The notes under the pieces: generated by a model | What the model was told of the DNA's origin: nothing | Databases searched by the model: none | The model's input: only the letters and a program-made list of their open reading frames with translations | NCBI GenBank assembly: GCA_024229115.1 | Contig: JAAEST010000086.1 | Coordinates: 1 to 58,585 of the forward strand | Reading direction: 5' to 3' | From: Oligoflexia bacterium | GTDB lineage: Bacteria > Bdellovibrionota > Bacteriovoracia > Bacteriovoracales > Bacteriovoracaceae | Length of the DNA stretch: 58,585 nucleotides | Shown: one piece after another, positions 46,376 to 55,719 of the stretch | How positions within the stretch are numbered: position 1 is the stretch's first letter | Layout of the letters: every line of letters begins with the position of its first letter | Program-made: the position numbers and the translations under genes

Positions 46376-47683
46376 ATGGAAGTGACTACCATTCATTATG
46401 TGGGGACAGCCTTATTTGCTTGTGCCGTTCTCCACACATTCATTGCATCGAAATTTGAAAAGATGGCCCACCATTACCCTGAAGGGTCTATTGGTGAAAA
46501 CCTCTTTCACTTCTTAGGAGAAGTTGAAGTTGTCTTTGGTCTATGGGCCGCAATTTTTATCGGAGTTTATTCTGCGATTGATGGTTTTGCTATTTATGAT
46601 GAAGCTCATCATGTAACAGGTGGAGCCCTTCATTATCTTGAAAGTCTCAACTTTACTGAACCGGCATTTGTCTTTGTGATTATGTGTATGGCGGGGACGA
46701 GACCTGTAATTATTCTTGCAGAGAATATGATTAAGGTTGCTTCAAAGTTAATGCCACTGCCAGGAAGGATGGCCTTCTATGTTACGACATTAATTGTTGG
46801 TCCAATTCTTGGTTCGTTTATTACTGAGCCTGCTGCCATGACGGTTACGGCGCTAATCTTACTCGATTACTTCTATTCAAATGAAATGAGTAATAAATTT
46901 AAGTACGCAACGATCGGTCTTCTCTTTGTAAATATCTCAATCGGTGGAACTCTAACTCACTTTGCCGCTCCTCCAGTTCTTATGGTTGCGAGTAAGTGGG
47001 GATGGGGAATGAAGTTTATGATGGGTCACTTTGGTTATAAGTCAGTGGTTGCCATTGTTATCTCAACCTTAGCTGTTGCTTTTGCTTTCAAGAAAGAACT
47101 TGGTGGAAAGCTTCAGATTAAAGAAAAGCATACAAATGAAATGAATCCAACTTGGTGGATGTATGCCATGCATATTATTTTCTTGGCCCTTGTTGTTTAT
47201 ACAGCTCACCATATGGTTTTCTTTTTAGGTCTTTTCCTTTTCTTCTTAGGGTTTGTAACTGTAACTCAAGAATATCAAGATAAAGTGAAGCTAAAAGAGT
47301 CACTCCTTGTAGGGTTTTTCCTAGGTGGTCTTGTGACATTAGGTGGAGTTCAGGCATGGTGGCTAAAACCAATCCTTGGAGGAATGGGTGACCTTCCACT
47401 CTTTTTTGGATCAACGGCCCTAACGGCAATTACAGACAACGCTGCTCTTACTTACCTTGGTTCACTAGTTGAGCTTACTGATAGTGCAAAGTATAACCTT
47501 GTGGCTGGTGCTGTTGCCGGTGGTGGTTTAACAGTTATTGCTAACGCTCCAAACCCTGCTGGTTTTGGGATTCTTAAATCAAGCTTTGGAAAAGATGGTA
47601 TCTCTCCACTTGGTTTATTAATGGGTGCTCTTCCTCCAACTTTAGTAGCACTTGCTTGTTTACAACTTTTAAATAGTTTCTAG
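46376..47683 (+). CDS. Putative Na+/H+ antiporter (PF07399-type membrane protein)
   Basis: 435 aa with about 12 membrane helices. It resembles the putative Na+/H+ antiporter family: VFVIMCMAGTRPVIILAENM, GPILGSFITEPAAMTVTALI, GGTLTHFAAPPVLMVASKWG and TAITDNAALTYLGSLVELTD. The internal pairing of two similar TxxAAxT-type half-motifs fits an ion-transporter superfamily fold. GAGAGGGAG gives a strong ribosome-binding site. Ion specificity cannot be read. Sodium extrusion would fit a marine lifestyle. Ends at a strong terminator. Confidence 0.8.
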   Translation: MEVTTIHYVGTALFACAVLHTFIASKFEKMAHHYPEGSIGENLFHFLGEVEVVFGLWAAIFIGVYSAIDGFAIYDEAHHVTGGALHYLESLNFTEPAFVFVIMCMAGTRPVIILAENMIKVASKLMPLPGRMAFYVTTLIVGPILGSFITEPAAMTVTALILLDYFYSNEMSNKFKYATIGLLFVNISIGGTLTHFAAPPVLMVASKWGWGMKFMMGHFGYKSVVAIVISTLAVAFAFKKELGGKLQIKEKHTNEMNPTWWMYAMHIIFLALVVYTAHHMVFFLGLFLFFLGFVTVTQEYQDKVKLKESLLVGFFLGGLVTLGGVQAWWLKPILGGMGDLPLFFGSTALTAITDNAALTYLGSLVELTDSAKYNLVAGAVAGGGLTVIANAPNPAGFGILKSSFGKDGISPLGLLMGALPPTLVALACLQLLNSF

Positions 47684-47695
47684 TTTTTATAAATT

Positions 47696-47724
47696 GCCCT
47701 GGCTTAGGCCAGGGCTTTTTTTTT
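47696..47724 (+). terminator. Strong intrinsic terminator after the antiporter gene
   Basis: GCCCTGGC, loop TTAG, GCCAGGGC (47696-47715), then a run of nine T. The start codon of the GreA-like gene is only about 12 nt beyond. A TATAAA box (47688-47693) lies just before the hairpin. Confidence 0.9.
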
Positions 47725-47735
47725 GGAAAAAAATT

Positions 47736-48212
47736 ATGAAAAATAAGAAAATACTCCAAATTTTAATTGATCGTACGGAAGAAGAACTAAAGAAAGCGAA
47801 AGAAAGTTTTGATTCCTCCCGTAACTTTGCCACCGACGAAGAATTCAAGTCTGAAAGCAAATGGGATACTCGAAGTATTGAGGCCGGTTATCTCGCTGGT
47901 GCTCAAGGGATGAGAGTTGATGAATTAGAGAAAGATTTAAATCTTCTTCAAGAAGTAGACTTGTCACTGGTAAATGATAAAGAAGTCGGAATTGGGAGCA
48001 TTGTCGAATTCGAATTTAACGGTCAAACACGAACTTATTTTCTTGCCCCAGTTGGTGGGGGAACTCTTATTGATCTAGATGGGGAAGCCATTCTGGTCAT
48101 CTCAATCTTCTCTCCGATAGGTCACAATGCCATAGGATTAGGTGCTGGAGAGTCCTTTGTTGTTGAAATTAAAGGGGAAGAAAGAGAATACACCATCGTA
48201 AGTATCCAATAA
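47736..48212 (+). CDS. GreA/GreB-like transcription factor
   Basis: 158 aa from the ATG at 47736; the frame upstream runs through the terminator and is not coding. The N-terminal coiled coil (RTEEELKKAKESFDSSRN, ESKWDTRSIEAGYLAGAQGM) is followed by a GreA-C-like domain (GIGSIVEFEFNGQTRTYFLA, GAGESFVVEIKGEEREYTIV). Gre factors work in the secondary channel of RNA polymerase. It resembles the ESKWDTRSIEA-type Gre homologues rather than canonical GreA, so cleavage stimulation is unproven. It starts directly after a terminator, so its expression needs read-through or the TATAAA-box promoter. Confidence 0.7.
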   Translation: MKNKKILQILIDRTEEELKKAKESFDSSRNFATDEEFKSESKWDTRSIEAGYLAGAQGMRVDELEKDLNLLQEVDLSLVNDKEVGIGSIVEFEFNGQTRTYFLAPVGGGTLIDLDGEAILVISIFSPIGHNAIGLGAGESFVVEIKGEEREYTIVSIQ

Positions 48213-48218
48213 TATTTA

Positions 48219-48227
48219 TGGTATAAT
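48219..48227 (+). promoter_or_regulatory. Extended -10 promoter of the HD-domain gene
   Basis: TGGTATAAT ends 6 nt before the ATG at 48234. There is no Shine-Dalgarno sequence, so the transcript is probably leaderless. Confidence 0.6.
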
Positions 48228-48233
48228 TGATAA

Positions 48234-49598
48234 ATGAGTGATTTTAATGAGAAAGGAATAGAGCTTCCTCGTAAAATCATGCTTGTAGAAAGTTCGTCTG
48301 TAGTGAGGAAGCTATTCGCCCAAAATCTAGAGCTCTATGCAGGAGCTGAGGTTCATTTTTTTGCCGATGCTGATGCGGTAATCGATAAACTCAATCGAAA
48401 TGATGAAGAATATAATCTTATTATTACTGAGAATATGGTGGGAGAGGAGAATACTTCTCTTAAGATTTTTTACACCGTAAATTCTCAAAAATTAAATATA
48501 CCGATTATTCTCTTAGGGAAGAATCCGAAAATTTCAAAAGATGTTACTGAAATTGAAAAAGAAGAGTGGAGAAAAGTCGTAAAAGAAGCCGCCAGGTTAA
48601 TGGAAGTCAATGCTCAGCAAATGTTTGAGTTAGAAGTTCCTGAGCTCTATCCTATCAGTACTTACTCCATTCTCTTTGATTTTTATACTCCTACCGATAT
48701 TTGGATTAAAGAAAAAGGTGAGCACTCAGTCTGGAAAAGTTCTGGAGATAAAGTGACTTTGCAAGAGGCACGATCCCTGATTCTCAAAAGTCAGAAGAAT
48801 ATTTATATTGATAGTCTTTATCGCCTTTCATTCACTGATTTTATTTCTGAAGCCCTCATTAAAATGATGAATGATAATAGTTATTCATCAAAGGAAAGAA
48901 TTAATGCTACCGGTGTGGCTTTCTCAAATACGATTGACTCGTTAAAGAATATTGGATTTTCAGAAAAAAATGTGGAGAGCACAAAAGAGATTATTAAATC
49001 AATGAGTACAGTCGCGACCACAACAGATGGGCTAGATGATCTTCTTTCTATTCTCCAAGATTCAACAGAGTCTTTTCTCTATAAGCACTCTCTAATGATT
49101 TGTGCTATTGCATCGAATTGTCTTCAACATTTAGAATGGGGAACTGAAGATCAAATTAAAAATATCTGCTTTGCAGCCTTCTTTCACGATATAACTATTC
49201 CTGAAGATCATCTTTGTCAGATTCATGAACGAACCGAATTAAATGATAAGGAATTAGGGGTAGAAGATTTAGAAAGAGTTGATAAGCACGCACTTGAAGC
49301 ATCAGAGCTTATTAGTAATTTTCCTGAGGTTGCCTTTGGGGTTGATCAACTTATTCTTCAACATCATGGTTCACTTAATGGTCTTGGTTTTTCTAAAACA
49401 GATGCTCTTGATAATAGACTTTCTCCACTTGCGATTGTGTTTATTGTGGTGGAGTCTTTTGTTCATCATTTATTGAAGAATGAAAATACTGAGGTGAAAC
49501 CAGCCATCTTTATTAAAGTCTTAGAAAGTCGATTCACTAAAGGAAAAGAGAAGAAAGTTCTCGATGCAATTGCTAAAAGTTTCTTTGAAAAGAAATAA
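48234..49598 (+). CDS. Pseudo-receiver plus HD-domain protein
   Basis: 454 aa. The N-terminal 125 residues look like a response-regulator receiver (KIMLVESSSVVRKLFAQNL), but the acidic pocket is changed (E19, S20) and the phospho-acceptor position is Glu (LIITE, E66) instead of Asp. A middle domain follows, then an HD domain (CFAAFFHDI, H318-D319; later QHHGSLNGLGF, H377-H378). The second motif resembles an HD-GYP one, but the GYP motif is degenerate. It may therefore be a non-enzymatic or altered c-di-GMP-related protein. Confidence 0.75.
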   Translation: MSDFNEKGIELPRKIMLVESSSVVRKLFAQNLELYAGAEVHFFADADAVIDKLNRNDEEYNLIITENMVGEENTSLKIFYTVNSQKLNIPIILLGKNPKISKDVTEIEKEEWRKVVKEAARLMEVNAQQMFELEVPELYPISTYSILFDFYTPTDIWIKEKGEHSVWKSSGDKVTLQEARSLILKSQKNIYIDSLYRLSFTDFISEALIKMMNDNSYSSKERINATGVAFSNTIDSLKNIGFSEKNVESTKEIIKSMSTVATTTDGLDDLLSILQDSTESFLYKHSLMICAIASNCLQHLEWGTEDQIKNICFAAFFHDITIPEDHLCQIHERTELNDKELGVEDLERVDKHALEASELISNFPEVAFGVDQLILQHHGSLNGLGFSKTDALDNRLSPLAIVFIVVESFVHHLLKNENTEVKPAIFIKVLESRFTKGKEKKVLDAIAKSFFEKK

Positions 49599-49599
49599 A

Positions 49600-50673
49600 T
49601 TAAAACTTCTTTTCGACCTTAATTCGCCAGTTAAAAGGATCTTCGTTACGTCCTTCCTGTAAACCAAGAAGACCTTCTCTGATTTTCATTGTAACTTTTC
49701 CAGTGGCCTCTTTAAGATGTACTTTTTCGCCACTTGCAAAGCCAAGTGAACTAATCGGTGTAATGATCACAGCGGTTCCACAAGCAAAAGCTTCTGTACA
49801 GCTTCCTGATTTAATATCAGCAATAAGCTCTTTGTAACTCATTCTTTGTTGTTCAACTTTAAGACCAATAAATTCAGCATAATCAAGAATTGATTTTCTT
49901 GTAATACCTTCCAAGATCGTCTCAGTTAATTCAGGAGTTACTAATTTATCTCCATAAACGGCAAAGAAGTTCATCCCACTCATTTCTTCAATATAAGTTT
50001 TTTCAACAGCATCTAGCCAGAGTACTTGGTCGTAGCCAAGCTTTTTAGCATTGATCATTGAAAGAAGGCTGGCAGCATAGTTACCACCAGTTTTTGAAGC
50101 CCCCACTCCTCCAGGGCAAGCTCTTACAGCTTCCTGTTCAATAAGTACGTTTACTGAGCCAGTAGAGAAGTAGGCAGCACTTGGAGAAGCGACGACTAAG
50201 TACTTAAAAGTTTCGCTAGGCTTAATTCCAAGATTATTATCAGTGGCAAACATAAATGGTCTGATGTAGAGACTATCTCCACTTCTTTGAGGAATAAAAT
50301 GTCCACTATATGAAGTCATCGCTTCTACAGACTTTACGAATGTTTCAATTGGAAGTTCTGGCATGGCCATTCTTTTTGCTGAAAGATTAAACCTCTTAGC
50401 GTTCTCATCAGGTCTGAAAAGAAAAGGACCTTCACCTTTAACTTTATAAGCTTTGAGTCCTTCGAAAATTTCTTGAGCGTAGTGAAGTACTTTACATGTA
50501 GGATCGAGAGAGAGCTGGCGATAAGGAACGAGCTTTAATTCTCCCCATTTTCCATCAGCATAGTCACATTCAATCATAAAAGGAGAAAGAACTTTTCCAA
50601 AAGTTAGATCATTTGGAAGTTTGAAATTCTGAATTGTCTCTAAAACTGAGGAATCCACATTAATTTCTGACAT
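49600..50673 (-). CDS. ilvE: Branched-chain amino-acid aminotransferase
   Basis: 357 aa. Transfers amino groups between glutamate and branched-chain 2-oxo acids. PLP class IV: the lysine-bearing GGVGASKTGGNYAASLL and WLDAVEKTYIEEMSGMNFFA, and later ITPISSLGF. The long form (IlvE/BCAT type 2) fits. The frame extends further, but the ATG at 50673 has AAAGGAG at good spacing. Its stop adjoins the convergent HD-domain gene. Confidence 0.93.
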   Translation of the reverse strand: MSEINVDSSVLETIQNFKLPNDLTFGKVLSPFMIECDYADGKWGELKLVPYRQLSLDPTCKVLHYAQEIFEGLKAYKVKGEGPFLFRPDENAKRFNLSAKRMAMPELPIETFVKSVEAMTSYSGHFIPQRSGDSLYIRPFMFATDNNLGIKPSETFKYLVVASPSAAYFSTGSVNVLIEQEAVRACPGGVGASKTGGNYAASLLSMINAKKLGYDQVLWLDAVEKTYIEEMSGMNFFAVYGDKLVTPELTETILEGITRKSILDYAEFIGLKVEQQRMSYKELIADIKSGSCTEAFACGTAVIITPISSLGFASGEKVHLKEATGKVTMKIREGLLGLQEGRNEDPFNWRIKVEKKF

Positions 50674-50774
50674 ATGCTCTCCTTTGGGATAATTATCCTT
50701 GGATTTTAGTATATTTTCGGTCAAAATTTATAATAATTAGTGTTTATAATCAAATACTTAAAAAAGGTAAGTCA

Positions 50775-52001
50775 GTGGGATCAAGGATTTTGTCGCTACT
50801 TGTTATATGTCTTTTTGCGTTAATTTCTCATAACGTTCAAGCAAGTAGTGCAAGTGATAGAAAGCCATTTAAAGTTACGATTGAAGGTGACTCAAATAAG
50901 ATTAAAATCTTTCAGGCCAGAGCTGAATATAAAATGGCCAAAAGTATCCAGTTTTGTCGAGGTTTTTATATTCCGACTCCTGTTAAGAAATGGAGTTGCA
51001 AGAAGTCAGGGAATAGAAAAACGCGATGTACCACAGACTATCAATGTAAAATGATTAAGAAGTCATTTTCTCGAGTTACTGAAACAAAGAAGGCGAAAAG
51101 AAAACTTTCAAAACTTCCGAGAATCAGAAAATCCTTCAAAATGAAAATTGCTAAACTTCCTTATACTAAAAGAGGTTTAGGAAAGTCGGCAAAGATTCAA
51201 AAAAACTACGCACCTAAGAAGAAAGTTTCAAGAGCAGGACTAAAATCAAGTCTTCGTAAAGTAAAGAAACAGGTGAAAGACTTTGATGAGTTTGAGGCCT
51301 TAGAAAGAGAGATTGAATTTAAGAAAAGGAAAGCTGAATTACTTCGCCGTCGTTCTCAAGAAAGAAAACAAAAGATGCGCGAAGAAATTAAGCCTGATGA
51401 AGAAGACCTTGTTGCAGCAAAGGAAGCTTTTGCTGATGACGAGATTGCAGAGCTAGATGATGAGATGAAATCTGAAGATATCTCTAAGCAAGCAAAAGAA
51501 GCTATTGATAGTGTTGAAGATAGTGACTCTGACTCAAGTCGCTCTAGTTCTGGAAATAAAAAGCTTAATTGGAAAATTGTGACAACTTCACTTGTTAAAA
51601 CAGCTGACGATTTTGAAAATTCCGTGACTTCGTTTGAAGTAGGATGGGAACCACGTTACTCCATGACTGAGAATTGGAGCTTTAGAGGAAACCTCTCTTT
51701 TCATAGTATAAAAGTTGCGACAATTGCAGGAGAAGAGTCTTTTAGTGTGATCGATTATGGTTTCTTTGTTGATTATCGTTTCTGGGAAACAATCTATGCT
51801 GAAGTTGGAATAGGTCAGCAGAAATGGAATACAGATACTGAAGGGCTTTCAGGAAGCAATGGTACTTTTGGTATTGGGATTGGATATCAGCCTCAAGATA
51901 AGTGGCTAGGTTATATTGATAGAATCTTCTACCGTTATTCTACTGTAGGAAATGAAGCGAATAATAAAGAGGGCCGCTTCGGTCTTGTTTTCTCTTTTTA
52001 A
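50775..52001 (+). CDS. Exported protein with basic N-half and C-terminal barrel-like domain
   Basis: 408 aa, starting at a GTG with AAGG 7 nt upstream. A signal peptide (ILSLLVICLFALISHNVQA) precedes a lysine/arginine-rich region with a CKKSGNRKTRCTTDYQC cluster and long helices (about residues 70-220), then an acidic-Ser linker. The last 140 residues look like an outer-membrane barrel (VTSFEVGWEPRYSMTENWSF, AEVGIGQQKW, final FGLVFSF). Unusual composition; no family recognised. Followed by the hydrolase after 3 nt. Confidence 0.6.
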   Translation: MGSRILSLLVICLFALISHNVQASSASDRKPFKVTIEGDSNKIKIFQARAEYKMAKSIQFCRGFYIPTPVKKWSCKKSGNRKTRCTTDYQCKMIKKSFSRVTETKKAKRKLSKLPRIRKSFKMKIAKLPYTKRGLGKSAKIQKNYAPKKKVSRAGLKSSLRKVKKQVKDFDEFEALEREIEFKKRKAELLRRRSQERKQKMREEIKPDEEDLVAAKEAFADDEIAELDDEMKSEDISKQAKEAIDSVEDSDSDSSRSSSGNKKLNWKIVTTSLVKTADDFENSVTSFEVGWEPRYSMTENWSFRGNLSFHSIKVATIAGEESFSVIDYGFFVDYRFWETIYAEVGIGQQKWNTDTEGLSGSNGTFGIGIGYQPQDKWLGYIDRIFYRYSTVGNEANNKEGRFGLVFSF

Positions 52002-52004
52002 ATT

Positions 52005-52619
52005 ATGAATAAGATACTAACAATCATAGTTTTATCGAGCTTAAGTTTAAGTACTTTGAGTAAAGATGTTTTCTATATGATCAGAGGGAATCTCTTTGAT
52101 CGTCACAGTCCTATTCATAAAGATGCCGAAGATCTTTATGAGAACTTTGTGAGAAACTATTTTCCTGGAGCTCATTTTAAAAATATTCACAATCATAAGT
52201 GGCGAACTCTCTGTAGGGATTTGGAAGAAATCGAAAAATCTACAAGGATTGTTAATCTTGTTATTGTTGGACATAGTTGGGGAGCACAAACAGCCGTTTC
52301 ACTTGCCCATTGTATGAATAAGAAAGGCATTAGAAAGAAAATTGATATCTTCTTCGCCTTTGATGTTGTTCATAAACCTCTGCATAAGAGTGCAACAGTC
52401 TTACCAGAAAATATTGAGATGGCCTATAATTGGTATCAAAGACAGGACTTTTGGTTAAAAGGACTAAGTAATATGAGAAGAAGAGACGGTTCTTATCGAG
52501 GTATTACTGAAGAGCATCTGATCTTTGCAAAAGATGAAAAATGGCTCCATGATCGTGTAATGTATTCAAAATTTGCTGATGGAACTATCTTTCGCATCAT
52601 GACTAGTTTTCTTCAATAA
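52005..52619 (+). CDS. Exported alpha/beta-hydrolase-like protein
   Basis: 204 aa. Signal peptide (ILTIIVLSSLSLSTLS), then VIVGHSWGAQTAVSLAHCMN with the GxSxG-type nucleophile elbow (GHSWG). A later DVVHKP and DGTIFRI may supply the acid and histidine of a triad, but this is not certain. Only 204 residues, short for the fold. Co-transcribed with the preceding outer-membrane protein, which may carry it or use its product. Ends 1 nt from the convergent acyl-CoA transferase gene. Confidence 0.65.
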   Translation: MNKILTIIVLSSLSLSTLSKDVFYMIRGNLFDRHSPIHKDAEDLYENFVRNYFPGAHFKNIHNHKWRTLCRDLEEIEKSTRIVNLVIVGHSWGAQTAVSLAHCMNKKGIRKKIDIFFAFDVVHKPLHKSATVLPENIEMAYNWYQRQDFWLKGLSNMRRRDGSYRGITEEHLIFAKDEKWLHDRVMYSKFADGTIFRIMTSFLQ

Positions 52620-54725
52620 CTAACTAAATTTTTTGATTGCATGGCTTAATAACTTGCTAAAGATCTTCTCTTTTAGGTTATTAGGCGAATTTAAATTCAT
52701 TCTTACTAATAAATGTTCAATCTCTTTATTATCTGAACCAGCAAGAAGAGCTGAAAGAAAAAACTTAATGAAAGATGGCTTATTTTTCATAAGAGCTTTT
52801 AGGGCCTTTAAAGATTTTCCGATTTTAATCTCATCATCACTTAGATCAGTCCCAAAAGGAAAGGGAATAAAGAGTTTCTCTTTCTTTAGTTCTTTAAGGA
52901 CTTTTTGGTAACGAGCTGGAAAGTTTTGAGTAAATCGAGGTGCTAGTTTAAATCCTTCAGGTAATTTCTTTGCCTTAATTGCTTGCTCAATTAACGATTC
53001 TTGAAATCTTGAATCAGCAATCTGTATTAATTCTTGAGCAACCTCTGAATCCGTTTTACTTCTAAGGTCTGCAATTCCATATTCTGTTATGATGACATCT
53101 CTTAAGTGTCGCGGAATAGTGCAGTTTCCATAATTAAAAACAATATTTGACTCTAATCTTCCTTTGTTATCAAAGCGAGTACTTCGAAGCTGGAGGACTG
53201 ATCTAGCATCAGGTAATTCATGGGCCATGGCCACAAAATTATATTGACCTCCAACACCACTGATTTGATTTCCATCTTCTAATGCATCTGAGCAAGCTGA
53301 TCCATTGAGAGTCACTTTCATACATGTATTAATAAATCTTCCATTAATTCTTTGTAGGCGATCAATTTCTTCGTGTTGATAGAGATGATTAATTTGTGAA
53401 ATTCTCTTCATACGAAAGAGCTTTCTTTCTTCAATAGGGAGTTCTTTTAAAAAATTATAGAAGGCCCTAGGTCCGAGAAAAAATCCTCCGTGAGCGACGG
53501 CACCATTTCTTAAGCTCTCTCCAAGAAATTCTTCTTGAGAAAGTTCTTGAATATTTTTAGGGATTTCATCCCAATTCAATCCTTTCTTGAGAATTCCAAA
53601 ATCTGTGAGAAAATTGAATTCATCAAATGTAATTTCTTTTTGAATAGCCTTGGCTTCAAATAATTTGTTAAGAGTTTGGTTATCAATTTTTTCAGAAATC
53701 AAATTATTGTTAAGTAAACGTTGAATGATAACAGAGTCATAAACTTTTTTCTTAAGAATGCCTTCCGTGTAAAGAAAGGAAAAGCTATCGACTAACATTT
53801 CAGTTGCAGCAAAGAGCCCTTTCTTAAAAGTAGTTGTACCTCCATCCTTTCTAATGATAGGAAAAGAAGTCTCATTAATTTCTAAATTCTTTAAAACCTC
53901 AAGATACTTAGAATTATCTTTCTGCCTTAAAGTTAGTCCATAAACAAGAGCATCTCCAAGGGAGCCGATTCCAATTTGAATCTCTCCATCATCTTTAACT
54001 AGAGTTGAGCTATGAAGCCCAATCATATAATCGGCATCTGAGATCGACATTTTTGGCGGAGCAAAGACAGGGTAGTATTCCTCTTCGTTGTCGACCACAA
54101 GGTCAAAATAATCCTTCCCAACAATAGATTCACCATACATGAAAGGAAGATCCTGATTGACTTGAGCAATTGTGACAAATGGATTCCCTTTCGCCTTTAA
54201 AAGATCGACTAGGTCTGCAGTTGTATCTGGATTTGTGCTAAGAGAATAGACTTCTTGGCCATCGATCTCTCCTTTACAAACCTGTTGGCAAATAACATTT
54301 ACATCTCTACTGGCAAGGTCACGAGTTACGTGAGTATAATTTGATGAAAGGTAGTTTTGTTGTCCGTATTCGTGGTTCTTGTACTGTCCAGCACGAAGGT
54401 AGAACTCGATAACATGAATGTTGTCAGGGAGAGTATTTTTCAGACGATCTTCCTCAAAAAGTAAGTTCGGGTAATTGCCGAATACTTTGTCAGCGAAGGG
54501 ATTTAAAAATCTTTTTTCAAGAAGACTCTTCCCTTCAGGCTTTTGCAATGTTAAGGCAGTATAAATTGTCAGTTTTATAGAGGGATCTTTCTTTGCTCTG
54601 CTATATATCTCATTTAAAAGATGATTGGCCTTACCTGCACCAAGAGGTGCTGCTAGGCGAATATCTTTACCTAAGGTTTTAAAAATCTCTTCTATAGCAT
54701 CTTCTTTTTGATTAAAGGATTTCAT
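52620..54725 (-). CDS. Acetyl-CoA hydrolase/transferase-family protein
   Basis: 701 aa. The C-terminal half fits the acetyl-CoA hydrolase/transferase family: IGIGSLGDALVYGLTLRQKD, EDGNQISGVGGQYNFVAMAH, RHLRDVIITEYGIADLRS. The protein is longer than ordinary family members (about 430-540 aa); the extra region around residues 270-420 holds an insertion. It starts 14 nt inside the end of the deacylase gene with GGAGAAG, so all three genes of the set are translationally coupled. Predicted cytoplasmic. The acyl donor and acceptor are not known. Confidence 0.75.
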   Translation of the reverse strand: MKSFNQKEDAIEEIFKTLGKDIRLAAPLGAGKANHLLNEIYSRAKKDPSIKLTIYTALTLQKPEGKSLLEKRFLNPFADKVFGNYPNLLFEEDRLKNTLPDNIHVIEFYLRAGQYKNHEYGQQNYLSSNYTHVTRDLASRDVNVICQQVCKGEIDGQEVYSLSTNPDTTADLVDLLKAKGNPFVTIAQVNQDLPFMYGESIVGKDYFDLVVDNEEEYYPVFAPPKMSISDADYMIGLHSSTLVKDDGEIQIGIGSLGDALVYGLTLRQKDNSKYLEVLKNLEINETSFPIIRKDGGTTTFKKGLFAATEMLVDSFSFLYTEGILKKKVYDSVIIQRLLNNNLISEKIDNQTLNKLFEAKAIQKEITFDEFNFLTDFGILKKGLNWDEIPKNIQELSQEEFLGESLRNGAVAHGGFFLGPRAFYNFLKELPIEERKLFRMKRISQINHLYQHEEIDRLQRINGRFINTCMKVTLNGSACSDALEDGNQISGVGGQYNFVAMAHELPDARSVLQLRSTRFDNKGRLESNIVFNYGNCTIPRHLRDVIITEYGIADLRSKTDSEVAQELIQIADSRFQESLIEQAIKAKKLPEGFKLAPRFTQNFPARYQKVLKELKKEKLFIPFPFGTDLSDDEIKIGKSLKALKALMKNKPSFIKFFLSALLAGSDNKEIEHLLVRMNLNSPNNLKEKIFSKLLSHAIKKFS

Positions 54726-55719
54726 ACTTCTCCATCACATAACCTAGGCAGTCGCTTTTCATTACCTCAATATTTTGGGTTAACATTGCAGGTATCATTT
54801 CTTTTTTCGTATAGATTTTATTTTCAATAATTTCAAAATAATCATCAAAACAATTTTCCAAGGGCTTACTTTCTAACCATAGCTTTTGATGATTATTGAT
54901 AAAACCAATGAAAGTATCTTTTTTAACAATTTTAAAATTCAATTCATCTAAGTCTTTTATAAAAGAGAGGTCGACTTCTTTATCTGCGATTTCTTTAAAG
55001 TTTATGGTCGCATCTTCATCGACTCTTAAGCGTGCTACTGTATGATAAACATTAATCTCTTTCTTATTTTTCTTTAAATGCAGTTCTTTAAGGTTAAGAA
55101 GGGATGAAATCTTAGTTACAAGTTCTGCAATACCTTTCGTTTCGTTTGAACGTCCTGCCTCAAGCGTGACACTTGGGCATAATCTTGCGAGGGCCATGGA
55201 TTGTACTTCATGAGGTTCTGTAAAGTAGACGATATTATCGAAGAAGAAGTCAGCCAATGCTAAGAAATTGTCTTCAATACGATTGATACAAGCATAGAAT
55301 GGATTTTTACCAGTGTTATTATGGATATCGACATTACAAAAGAGTGTTAACTTTTCGAGGTATTTAATAACTTCATTAGCGATTTTCGCTTCTTCGCAAT
55401 CTTCATGACTCCAAATTCTATTAAAGTCAGGCCTACCTTCAATGTGACGGATATTTTCTTTCGCTGCTTCAGTATTTCCAATGAATAGAGCGATATTATA
55501 TTGGGTAGATAATTTATTCAGAGAAATTTGATTAAGGATATCTTGAATTGCGTAGAAACCTGAATGTTCATTCCCGTGAAGGAGCGTCGAAATAGAAATT
55601 GTCTGCTCTTTTCCATAATCAAGATGAATAAGAGTTGGACCACCTAATAAGCTATGGAGTTGTTCGACTGAACAAGAGAGTAATTCTTTAGGAATTTCAT
55701 TAAGAATATTTAATTTCAT
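54712..55719 (-). CDS. M14-family deacylase, AstE/aspartoacylase-like
   Basis: 335 aa. ISISTLLHGNEHSGFYAIQD with H48 and E51 supplies the zinc site, NVDIHNNTGKNPFYACIN the third ligand, and VTLEAGRSNETKGIAELVT the catalytic glutamate. These are the succinylglutamate desuccinylase/aspartoacylase pattern: cleavage of an N-acyl amino acid. The frame extends upstream, but the ATG at 55719 overlaps the stop of the ligase gene in an ATGA junction and is taken as the start. The exact substrate cannot be inferred. Confidence 0.8.
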   Translation of the reverse strand: MKLNILNEIPKELLSCSVEQLHSLLGGPTLIHLDYGKEQTISISTLLHGNEHSGFYAIQDILNQISLNKLSTQYNIALFIGNTEAAKENIRHIEGRPDFNRIWSHEDCEEAKIANEVIKYLEKLTLFCNVDIHNNTGKNPFYACINRIEDNFLALADFFFDNIVYFTEPHEVQSMALARLCPSVTLEAGRSNETKGIAELVTKISSLLNLKELHLKKNKKEINVYHTVARLRVDEDATINFKEIADKEVDLSFIKDLDELNFKIVKKDTFIGFINNHQKLWLESKPLENCFDDYFEIIENKIYTKKEMIPAMLTQNIEVMKSDCLGYVMEKYEIL

